7,665 nucleotides of DNA from Flavobacteriales bacterium (GTDB lineage Bacteria > Bacteroidota > Bacteroidia > Flavobacteriales > BACL11). The stretch's first letter is position 1. Every line of letters begins with the position of its first letter. The DNA is taken from contig PBAG01000012.1 of the NCBI GenBank assembly GCA_002715885.1, positions 23,852 to 31,516 of the forward strand, read 5' to 3'. Both the position numbers and the translations under genes were made by a program. Positions 1-5,878 of this stretch are shown here, piece by piece. Below the pieces are notes generated by a model. That model made no database searches. It was given only the letters and a program-made list of their open reading frames with translations, and had not been told where the DNA came from.

Positions 1-884
1 CCATTACGTATTTCAAGATCAATTTTAACATCGTATTTTTCAGAAACTTTTTTAACAATTTGTTTCATATCCATATGCGATCTTCTTCTAAAATCTTCTG
101 ATAAAGACCTAAAGGTTCCCATTAAATTTACTTCATCTGGAATTACGTTTGTGGAACCATCTGCCTTTACATAACCTATAGCAAAAATTGAATCCTTTTT
201 TTGCTCAAAAAATTGATAAAAATCCAATATCAACTTTGAGGATGCAATAATTGGATTATTGTATTTTTCTGGAATTGCTGCATGACCCCCATGACCCACA
301 ATTGAGACATATATCTCATCAGTTGATGCCATGTAAGTGCCACACTTAAAGCCAACCTTTCCGACTTCAAGTTCAGGCAAAACATGTTGAGCGATTACAT
401 TTTCAACATGTGGATTTTTTAACACACCATCCTCAATCATTTGTTTTGCTCCACCTGGAATTCTCTCCTCAGCAGGTTGGAATATAAATTTGATTGTACC
501 ATTCCATTTCTCTTTTGTTTTGTAAAGAATCTTCAGTGCCCCAAGCAAGCAAGCAGTGTGTGCATCATGCCCACATGCATGCATTACGCCTTCATTTTTG
601 GATTTGTATGAAATATCATTTTCTTCATATATTGGTAGTGCATCAAAATCAGCTCTTAAAGCAACAACTCTAGAATTAGGATGTTTACCCTCTATAACTA
701 CAGACAAACCATTATTAGAATAATTATCAGAAAATTTGATACCCCAAGAATTTAAAGTATTCTTGATGTACCTGGAAGTTTCAAATTCTTCAAAAGATAG
801 CTCAGGGTTCATATGAAGGTATCTTCTTATTTCAACAACTTCATCAAAAACATCGCTACTTAATTTTTTAATCAGTTCAATCAT
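1..884 (-). CDS. M20-family metal-dependent amidohydrolase (N-acyl amino acid / hippurate hydrolase type), C-terminus cut off by window edge
   Basis: This is the N-terminal 294 residues of a cytoplasmic M20D-type amidohydrolase, a family that removes acyl groups from N-acylated amino acids such as hippurate or indole-acetyl amino acids; the substrate here is unknown. Visible landmarks are IRRYLHMNPELSFEE (about 19-33), RADFDALPI (77-85), the metal-site motif MHACGHDAHTA (101-111, with Cys104, His106 and His109), FQPAEE with the Glu pair 139/140, and GHGGHAA (197-203), which starts the lid/dimerisation domain. The frame is open to base 1, so roughly the last quarter of a normal ~390-residue protein is missing. 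The frame also allows an ATG at 905-903, but the -7 promoter box ends only two bases upstream of it, so transcription would start inside that codon. The ATG at 884-882 gives a normal 20-nt leader and a family-like N-terminus. The family call is solid; the substrate and exact start are less so. Confidence 0.93.
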   Translation of the reverse strand, partial: MIELIKKLSSDVFDEVVEIRRYLHMNPELSFEEFETSRYIKNTLNSWGIKFSDNYSNNGLSVVIEGKHPNSRVVALRADFDALPIYEENDISYKSKNEGVMHACGHDAHTACLLGALKILYKTKEKWNGTIKFIFQPAEERIPGGAKQMIEDGVLKNPHVENVIAQHVLPELEVGKVGFKCGTYMASTDEIYVSIVGHGGHAAIPEKYNNPIIASSKLILDFYQFFEQKKDSIFAIGYVKADGSTNVIPDEVNLMGTFRSLSEDFRRRSHMDMKQIVKKVSEKYDVKIDLEIRN

Positions 885-904
885 ATAATCAAAAATATAT
901 CTCA

Positions 905-932
905 TTACAAATATAAATAACTTATATCTTTG
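905..932 (+). promoter_or_regulatory. Bacteroidota-type promoter for the MBL-fold hydrolase
   Basis: TATCTTTG at 925-932 matches the -7 consensus TAnnTTTG exactly. The -33 element is weak: TTA at 905-907 with a 17-bp spacer. The predicted start is near 936, giving an 11-base A/T-rich leader before the ATG at 947. No Shine-Dalgarno sequence is present, as is normal in this phylum. Confidence 0.55.
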
Positions 933-938
933 CTTAAA
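908..938 (-). promoter_or_regulatory. Bacteroidota-type promoter for the M20 amidohydrolase
   Basis: Read on the minus strand, TATATTTG at 915-908 is an exact match to the Bacteroidota -7 consensus TAnnTTTG. Twenty bases further upstream is TTT (938-936) in place of the usual TTG -33 element. By the usual spacing, transcription would start near 904, which favours translation from the ATG at 884. The -33 position falls on the start region of the divergent promoter. Confidence 0.6.
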
Positions 939-946
939 TTATTAAA

Positions 947-1585
947 ATGCAGATCCAAGTCTTTACATTCAACCAATTTTTTGAAAATACAATAATTGTC
1001 TTTGACAAAACAAAAGAATGTGTCATAATTGATCCTGGTTGCTACACAATAAGTGAAAAAGATACACTCCAAAAATATATTTCAACTAATAACCTTATTC
1101 CAGTAAAACTAATTAATACTCATTGTCATATTGATCATATTTTAGGAAATAATTTTATTGCTAAAACATATGATCTTGAGCTTGAAATGAATGCAAACGA
1201 CATGGAATTAATTAAAAGTTCTAATGAAATTGCACAACTATATGGATTTACTGATTATGAAATGTCACCTCTTCCTAAAAAATTTTTAAATGAAGGAGAT
1301 ACATTAGAATTTGGCAACTCACAATTTAAAATCTTGTTCACCCCTGGACATGCACCAGGGCACATATCTCTTTATTCAGAAAAAGATGGTTTACTTATTT
1401 CAGGAGATGTTTTATTTAACAATAGCATTGGTAGAACTGATCTTCCTGGAGGCAACTATGATTTATTAATTGAAAGCATTAAAAATAAAATTTTAACTCT
1501 TAACGATAATACTATTGTTTATTGTGGGCATGGACCAAGCACTACAATTGGCAATGAGAGATTAAATAACCCTTTTTTGAAATAA
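947..1585 (+). CDS. Single-domain metallo-beta-lactamase-fold hydrolase, glyoxalase II-like
   Basis: This 212-residue cytoplasmic protein has the complete binuclear-metal set of the MBL fold: THCHIDH at 58-64 (His59, His61, Asp63, His64), GHAPGH at 134-139 (His135), SGD at 152-154 (bridging Asp154) and CGHGP at 193-197 (His195). IIDPGC (27-32) and GRTDLPGGN (162-170) are typical of hydroxyacylglutathione-hydrolase-like enzymes. It lacks the C-terminal glutathione-binding domain of true GloB (~250 residues), so the substrate may be another thioester or ester. The family is common in Bacteroidota under the label 'MBL fold metallo-hydrolase'. No export signal is seen. The start is the only ATG near the promoter. 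It is divergent from the M20 gene, and its stop codon lies one base from the stop of the opposing DUF4286 gene. The fold is certain; the substrate is not. Confidence 0.95.
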   Translation: MQIQVFTFNQFFENTIIVFDKTKECVIIDPGCYTISEKDTLQKYISTNNLIPVKLINTHCHIDHILGNNFIAKTYDLELEMNANDMELIKSSNEIAQLYGFTDYEMSPLPKKFLNEGDTLEFGNSQFKILFTPGHAPGHISLYSEKDGLLISGDVLFNNSIGRTDLPGGNYDLLIESIKNKILTLNDNTIVYCGHGPSTTIGNERLNNPFLK

Positions 1586-1586
1586 T

Positions 1587-1895
1587 TTAAAATGTCTCCT
1601 CAACCTGCATGACTGTTCTAAAGGTTGGTGCACTTGCAGAAAATTTAGAATTGTACTCTTCTCTAAACCTATTTGAGAACTTGGTTTCATATTTTTGTAA
1701 ATCAGCAAGATTTTTTAACTTATAAGCTACAGCATAAGTTGTCCCAGTATCAGAATTTGTTATGACTCTGTTTAGGCTAGCGGATACAAATAAATTTGTT
1801 GACAACAAATCAGGTATATGTTTTTCTTTCATCCAGTTTAACCAAGTATCATGAATTTCATCACTTACATTTATTGTTACATTATATATTATCAT
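1587..1895 (-). CDS. DUF4286 family protein
   Basis: This small 102-residue protein of unknown function is recognised by the characteristic opening MIIYNVTINV, followed by W..WMKEKHIPDLL (about 19-31), a central TYAVAYKL strand (53-60) and the ending F+TVMQVEE. It has no signal peptide or membrane segment, so it is probably cytoplasmic. The strand/helix pattern and size suggest a ferredoxin-like dimeric alpha/beta fold (inference). Its ATG overlaps the TGA stop of the upstream TPR gene in an ATGA junction, so it is probably translated by re-initiation as the third gene of the serS transcript. From memory, flavobacterial genomes often place DUF4286 between this TPR gene and rsmA (ksgA). Here rsmA does not follow; the MBL gene converges instead. 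Family assignment is confident; no function is assigned. Confidence 0.9.
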   Translation of the reverse strand: MIIYNVTINVSDEIHDTWLNWMKEKHIPDLLSTNLFVSASLNRVITNSDTGTTYAVAYKLKNLADLQKYETKFSNRFREEYNSKFSASAPTFRTVMQVEETF

Positions 1896-3688
1896 AAATC
1901 ATTTTTTATTTTATCTCCTCTAATTTCACGATACCTTTCTCTGGACTGTACGGCATATATACTTCCCTCGTGATTTAATATAATTTGCTGATAGTATGAG
2001 CTAGCTTTTTCCTTATTTTTTAAATCGTAATCATAAATTTTAGCTGTAATAAATAAAGCATCATCAATTAGAATTTCATATGAATAGTCTTTTATAATAT
2101 TTTCTAACATTTTCAAAGCTAAATCATACTTTTTGTTTTCATAATAAATTTGATGTTTTCTATAATAAATTTCATCAGACAGATCGTGACCTTTAAATTG
2201 ATTTAATATTGAATCATAGACAATATTTGCTTGATCATATTTTTTTTGAAATGACAACAAATCAGCTCTAGCAAACATCACCATTGGGGCATCAATAGTA
2301 TCTAAATTATAATTATCAGAAATCAACAGAGATAAGTCCATAGCATCATTTGAAATCAACTTCGATGTGGAAGATTTTAAAACATCTAACTGAGCTTGAG
2401 CCCAATTAAAATCTCCTTGATAATATGCAATTTTTGCTCTTTTAAATTTTGCTTTGTGACCTATAGGATTTTCTTTAAAATCTTTTTCTACTTGAGAGTA
2501 ATATAAAAGAGCATCCCATATTTTTTCAGACAATAATAAGATATCAGCATATTGTATTTTACACTCAGCTAAATCAGTAGGGGTAATACCTGAGATTTTC
2601 ATTGTTTCCTCCAACAATATTCTTGAATTATCTATTTCATTTAAATAAAAAGCCTTAAAATGTGCATAATTAGACAACAAAATAACACTGTATGAATTTT
2701 TACCTACCTCTTCTATAACTAATTTATATAAATTGTCAATTTTATATAAATCTTCTCCTACTTTATTATAGATTTTAGTGAGAGCAAAAAGTTTATTATT
2801 ATATGCTTTTATATATAATTCTGAATTAAATCCTCTTGAAATAATATAATCTAGTCCTTCAATTGCAAGTTCATATTTTTGTAAATCAAGAAGAGTTTCT
2901 GCTATCTCATAAATTTTATCAAGTGAATTATTTGTTCTTCGATCAATTGAAATAACATGGCTTAATGCCATTTTATATTTTTTATTTTGCATGAATAACC
3001 AAACAAGCATTTCATTAAAATCATATCTTTCTGGATACAACTTTATAATATTTAAAAGAGCTCTTTTTACAATTAAATAATTTGTATTATTTGAGATACC
3101 GTTATTATCAACAAATCTCTGTATGGTACTAAATACAATTTTTTTTTGGTTTGGATTTTTTAGTAAGTAGTCTATATTTTTTTCAATCATTAAATCATCA
3201 TTTCCCATAAGACCATATAATTGAGCCTTTTGTAAATTATATTCTGTTTTATTCTCTGATGACTTGTCATATATTTCTAAGGAAATAGAATATAATTCAA
3301 AAAATTGAAATCTATTAGCAACTTGTATTGTTTGTGAATTTCTTTTATTAATTAATCTATGTAGTTTTTTTAAATTAAATGAATATTGATTTTTTTTATT
3401 CAATTTAAATTGAGCAATGATTATATCAGCTAAAAAATTTAATCTTGTATTATTCTTTGAGAATTGCTTTTTGGCGATTTTCTCTGCTTGGGAAAGTTTG
3501 TTACTAAAAATTAATGAATTAAAATAGGGACTATATGTATTTAAATAAAAATTTTTTTTGTTTATCTCTTCATATAAGACAATTGCTTTTTCATAATCTC
3601 CATCCAAATAGTATTGATAAGCAAGTCTTTGATTGTTATTTTGAGCAAAACTTGATAATGCAAAAAATAGTAAAACTATAACTCTCAT
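1892..3688 (-). CDS. Secreted/periplasmic TPR-like repeat protein of unknown function
   Basis: This 598-residue protein starts with a short Sec signal (RVIVLLFFALSSFA, likely cut after Ala15 before Gln16). There is no lipobox Cys and no further membrane segment, so it should be soluble in the periplasm or outside. The rest is almost wholly helical and Lys/Asn/Ile-rich, with degenerate tetratricopeptide repeats: GDYEKAIVLYEE (30-41), LLDLQKYELAIEGLDYI (266-282), LSEKIWDALLYYSQVE (386-401), YYQGDFNWAQAQL (422-434), QKKYDQANIVYDSIL (481-495), ENKKYDLALKMLENII (517-532) and NKEKASSYYQQII (558-570). The best repeats are in the C-terminal quarter, which resembles BamD/YbgF-type TPR segments. The ATG directly abuts the serS stop (0 bp), and the TGA overlaps the DUF4286 start. 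A scaffold role for envelope proteins would be a guess. The gene is more A/T-rich and faster-evolving in look than serS. Confidence 0.85.
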   Translation of the reverse strand: MRVIVLLFFALSSFAQNNNQRLAYQYYLDGDYEKAIVLYEEINKKNFYLNTYSPYFNSLIFSNKLSQAEKIAKKQFSKNNTRLNFLADIIIAQFKLNKKNQYSFNLKKLHRLINKRNSQTIQVANRFQFFELYSISLEIYDKSSENKTEYNLQKAQLYGLMGNDDLMIEKNIDYLLKNPNQKKIVFSTIQRFVDNNGISNNTNYLIVKRALLNIIKLYPERYDFNEMLVWLFMQNKKYKMALSHVISIDRRTNNSLDKIYEIAETLLDLQKYELAIEGLDYIISRGFNSELYIKAYNNKLFALTKIYNKVGEDLYKIDNLYKLVIEEVGKNSYSVILLSNYAHFKAFYLNEIDNSRILLEETMKISGITPTDLAECKIQYADILLLSEKIWDALLYYSQVEKDFKENPIGHKAKFKRAKIAYYQGDFNWAQAQLDVLKSSTSKLISNDAMDLSLLISDNYNLDTIDAPMVMFARADLLSFQKKYDQANIVYDSILNQFKGHDLSDEIYYRKHQIYYENKKYDLALKMLENIIKDYSYEILIDDALFITAKIYDYDLKNKEKASSYYQQIILNHEGSIYAVQSRERYREIRGDKIKNDL

Positions 3689-4954
3689 TTACTTGATATA
3701 CTCAAAACCTGAGTATGAATGCAAAACATCAGGCAATCTAATACCACTATCAGATTGATTATTTTCTAAAATTGCAGCGTATATTCTTGGAAGCGCCAAC
3801 GCACTTCCATTAAGTGTATGGCATAATTTAGATTTTCCATCAGTATCCTTAAACCTTAATTTTAATCTGTTTGATTGAAACGACTCAAAATTAGAAACAG
3901 AGCTAACTTCAAGCCATCGGTCTTGAGCGGCTGAATATACCTCAAAATCATATGTTAATGATGATGTGAAACTTAAATCTCCACCACAAAGTTTGACTAT
4001 TCTGAAGGGAAGCTCAAGTTTCTTCAATATGGATGACACATGTTTTACCATTTTATCCAAAGTATTATATGAATTTTCAGGGTGTTCAATTTGAACAATT
4101 TCGACTTTATCAAACTGATGTAATCTATTTAATCCTCTTACATCTTTACCGTATGAACCTGCCTCTCTCCTAAAACATGGTGTATATGCAGTACATTTTA
4201 TAGGAAAGTCTTTAATTATAGTATTTCTAAAAAAATTTGTAACTGGAACTTCAGCGGTAGGGATTAAATATAAGTTATCAGATTGAATATGATACATTTG
4301 CCCCTCTTTATCTGGCAAAGCTCCGGTCCCAAACATTGAATCAGAATTTACAACAGATGGTGGTAAAAATTCTTCATATCCGGCATTTATATTTTCATCT
4401 AGAAAAAATGAAATTAAAGCTCTTTGCAACTTCGCTCCTTTTCCTGTAAAGACAGGAAATCCAGATCCAGTAATTTTGTTGCCTAACTTAAAATCTATTA
4501 ATTTATATTTTTCAGCAATTTCCCAATGGCATAATGCGTTTTTTTCTAAAATAGGTTTTGTTCCATATTCATCCAATATTTCATTATCCATCTCTGAATT
4601 ACCATTTGGGACTGAGTCATGAGGAACATTTGGAATTTGAACTAAAATATTAAAAATATCATCCTCTATTTTGTGTAATGATGAGAGAAGTTTCTGAGAT
4701 TCTTTTTTTAAATTAGATGAAGACTGCTTTAATTCATTTGCCTGATCAATTTTACCAGATTTGAAAAACTGACCTATCTGCTTTGCTATTTTATTTTGTT
4801 CAGATAGCAATTCATCTGACTTTTGTTGAATAGTTTTTCTTTCATCATCCTTGCTAATGGCAGAACTAACTAGAGCATGAGCATCAAAATTTTTAATTTT
4901 TAGTTTTTGAACTATTTGGTCTTTATTTTTTCTTAAATCTAGTAAATGTAGCAT
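3689..4954 (-). CDS. serS: Serine--tRNA ligase (seryl-tRNA synthetase)
   Basis: This class II aminoacyl-tRNA synthetase charges tRNA-Ser (and tRNA-Sec where present) with serine in the cytoplasm. From the chosen start it has 421 residues, the usual bacterial length. Residues ~25-105 form the charged, antiparallel coiled-coil arm that grips the tRNA long variable arm. The catalytic core shows TAEVPVTN (233-240), motif 2 around CFRREAGSYGKDVRGL (260-275) with HQFDKVEIV, the serine-site stretch GGDLSFTSSLTYDFEVYSAA, and motif 3 HTLNGSALALPR (379-390) with ILENNQ. All expected features are intact. The frame extends to a TTG at 4972, but that base lies inside the promoter -7 box; the ATG at 4954 gives the standard SerRS opening and an 11-nt leader. 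It heads an operon with the TPR and DUF4286 genes. Confidence 0.98.
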   Translation of the reverse strand: MLHLLDLRKNKDQIVQKLKIKNFDAHALVSSAISKDDERKTIQQKSDELLSEQNKIAKQIGQFFKSGKIDQANELKQSSSNLKKESQKLLSSLHKIEDDIFNILVQIPNVPHDSVPNGNSEMDNEILDEYGTKPILEKNALCHWEIAEKYKLIDFKLGNKITGSGFPVFTGKGAKLQRALISFFLDENINAGYEEFLPPSVVNSDSMFGTGALPDKEGQMYHIQSDNLYLIPTAEVPVTNFFRNTIIKDFPIKCTAYTPCFRREAGSYGKDVRGLNRLHQFDKVEIVQIEHPENSYNTLDKMVKHVSSILKKLELPFRIVKLCGGDLSFTSSLTYDFEVYSAAQDRWLEVSSVSNFESFQSNRLKLRFKDTDGKSKLCHTLNGSALALPRIYAAILENNQSDSGIRLPDVLHSYSGFEYIK

Positions 4955-4969
4955 GCAATTTATTTTAAA

Positions 4970-5001
4970 CAAAATTAAAAAAAAAACTCTTGATTACTCA
5001 A
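4970..5001 (-). promoter_or_regulatory. serS operon promoter, embedded in the rpmA terminator
   Basis: On the minus strand, TTG at 5001-4999, a 21-bp spacer and TAATTTTG at 4977-4970 give a full match to the Bacteroidota sigma consensus (TTG / TAnnTTTG). The predicted start is near 4966, eleven bases before the serS ATG at 4954. The -33 TTG sits in the hairpin arm, and the -7 box begins at the last base of the T-tract of the upstream terminator. Confidence 0.72.
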
Positions 5002-5009
5002 GAGTTTTT
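4977..5009 (-). terminator. Rho-independent terminator of the rplU-rpmA operon
   Basis: In the minus direction the transcript would form a perfect hairpin: CTCTTGA (5004-4998), loop GTAA (4997-4994), TCAAGAG (4993-4987). It is extended by five A-T pairs and followed by ten consecutive T (4986-4977). The structure begins 23 bases after the rpmA stop. On the plus strand the trailing T run is only five, so activity is expected mainly on the minus strand. Confidence 0.88.
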
Positions 5010-5032
5010 AAACTTCAAAGTAAATAGATTTT

Positions 5033-5284
5033 TTATGATTCAACTGAGACGTAAGATTTATTATTGCGTTTTTTAACGAATTTGACAATGCCATCAGTTA
5101 ATGCAAAAAGAGTATGATCCTTCCCCATGCCAACATTTTTTCCAGGATTGTGAACAGTTCCTCTTTGTCTGACAATGATATTGCCTGCTATTACTGATTG
5201 ATTTCCAAATATTTTAACTCCAAGCCTATTACTTCTAGAATCTCTACCATTTTTTGTACTACCTGCCCCTTTTTTATGTGCCAT
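5033..5284 (-). CDS. rpmA: 50S ribosomal protein L27 (bL27)
   Basis: This 83-residue protein is of normal length for bL27. It opens [20 protein letters not shown], so the flexible N-terminal tail that reaches towards the peptidyl-transferase centre is directly encoded and lacks the cleavable leader seen in Firmicutes. The family signature is present: [20 protein letters not shown] (~35-44), [17 protein letters not shown] (~47-63). The start lies 8 bp after the rplU stop, and the usual rplU-rpmA order is kept. It is the last gene of the operon, with an intrinsic terminator immediately downstream. The ATG is fixed by the invariant MAHKK start. Nothing is unusual about it. Confidence 0.98.
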   Translation of the reverse strand: MAHKKGAGSTKNGRDSRSNRLGVKIFGNQSVIAGNIIVRQRGTVHNPGKNVGMGKDHTLFALTDGIVKFVKKRNNKSYVSVES

Positions 5285-5292
5285 AATTCAAA

Positions 5293-5715
5293 TTACTTTT
5301 TTACAGATTTTTTTGCTGTTGATTTTTTCTTTGCAGTTGAAACTTTTTTCTTGGTAGCAGTAGTTTCTTTAACTGAATCAGTTTTTTTTGTTGACTTTTT
5401 TGCTGCTTTTCCAATACTATCTATCTCAATTTTTGTTAGATACTGCCTGTGTCCATTCTTAACTTTGTACCCCTTTCTTCTTTTTTTCTTAAAAACTGTT
5501 ACTTTATCTCCCTTTAAATGTTCTAATATTTTAGCCGACACAGAAACTCCTTCTAATATTGGTTTGCCAATATTAATTTTTCCTTTATCGTCAGTCAACA
5601 AAACTTTATCAAAAGATATTTTTGATCCTTCTTTTGCATCTAAACGATGAACAAAAATTTTTTGATCTTTTTCAACTTTGAACTGTTGCCCGGCTATATC
5701 AACTATTGCATACAT
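5293..5715 (-). CDS. rplU: 50S ribosomal protein L21 (bL21) with lysine-rich C-terminal tail
   Basis: bL21 binds 23S rRNA in the large subunit. The conserved core is residues 1-100, with MYAIVDIAGQQFKVE at the start and the signature KVTVFKKKRRKGYKVKNGHR (71-90) followed by QYLTKIEI. Residues 101-140 form a low-complexity extension with 16 lysines in 40 residues plus Ala/Ser/Thr, including two STAKK units near the end. Such tails are common on flavobacterial L21 and probably disordered until bound to RNA. It is the first gene of the rplU-rpmA operon, with its own promoter 25 bases upstream. A second ATG at 5711-5709 is out of frame and stops at once, so 5715 is the start. Confidence 0.97.
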   Translation of the reverse strand: MYAIVDIAGQQFKVEKDQKIFVHRLDAKEGSKISFDKVLLTDDKGKINIGKPILEGVSVSAKILEHLKGDKVTVFKKKRRKGYKVKNGHRQYLTKIEIDSIGKAAKKSTKKTDSVKETTATKKKVSTAKKKSTAKKSVKK

Positions 5716-5740
5716 ACCTCAAATCTTTAAAAATGGTCTG

Positions 5741-5771
5741 CAAAAGTAACAAATCATGCTAAAAACCACAA
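5741..5771 (-). promoter_or_regulatory. rplU-rpmA operon promoter
   Basis: On the minus strand, TTG at 5771-5769, a 20-bp spacer and TACTTTTG at 5748-5741 match the Bacteroidota housekeeping promoter at both elements. Transcription should start near 5737, leaving a leader of about 22 nt before the ATG at 5715. That is too short for a structured ribosomal-protein leader of the kind known upstream of L21 in some Firmicutes. Confidence 0.75.
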
Positions 5772-5833
5772 TTTTTTTGATTTTTTATTACAATAATAAC
5801 TAATGCTTTAATTTTGGAAAAATCAAACCCTAC

Positions 5834-5864
5834 TTTAAGTTAGACAAAATTAGCCTTATATTTG
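5834..5864 (+). promoter_or_regulatory. Promoter of the secreted metalloprotease
   Basis: TATATTTG at 5857-5864 matches the -7 consensus exactly, with a weak TTT at 5834-5836 (20-bp spacer) at the -33 position. The predicted start near 5868 leaves about 11 bases before the ATG at 5879. The rest of the 163-bp divergent gap (5716-5878) is A/T-rich and shows no other structure. Confidence 0.6.
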
Positions 5865-5878
5865 TAAAAAATTTATGA

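Noticed and set aside
1800..2265. Fourteen-base direct repeat (TGACAACAAATCAG at 1800-1813 and 2252-2265)
   Set aside because: Both copies encode the chance tetrapeptide DLLS in two unrelated proteins. There are no further copies or flanking structure, and it is easily expected at this A/T content.
1587..3688. TPR plus small DUF protein as a possible toxin-antitoxin or defence pair
   Set aside because: The TPR protein is exported, the small protein has no nuclease or DNA-binding motif, and both look like long-resident core genes in the serS operon.
5198..5650. 150-codon plus-strand frame, rich in Phe, opposite rplU and rpmA
   Set aside because: It is the antisense of Lys-rich ribosomal protein genes (Lys codons read as Phe). 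It spans the gap between two certain genes and has no family features.
5716..5720. GAGG just before the rplU ATG, resembling a Shine-Dalgarno sequence
   Set aside because: It is only one base from the start codon, far too close for ribosome pairing, and no other gene here shows such a site.
5716..5878. Possible small RNA or riboswitch in the rplU/protease gap
   Set aside because: Both leaders are about 22 nt or shorter once the promoter boxes are placed, and no stable hairpin with a T-run was seen.
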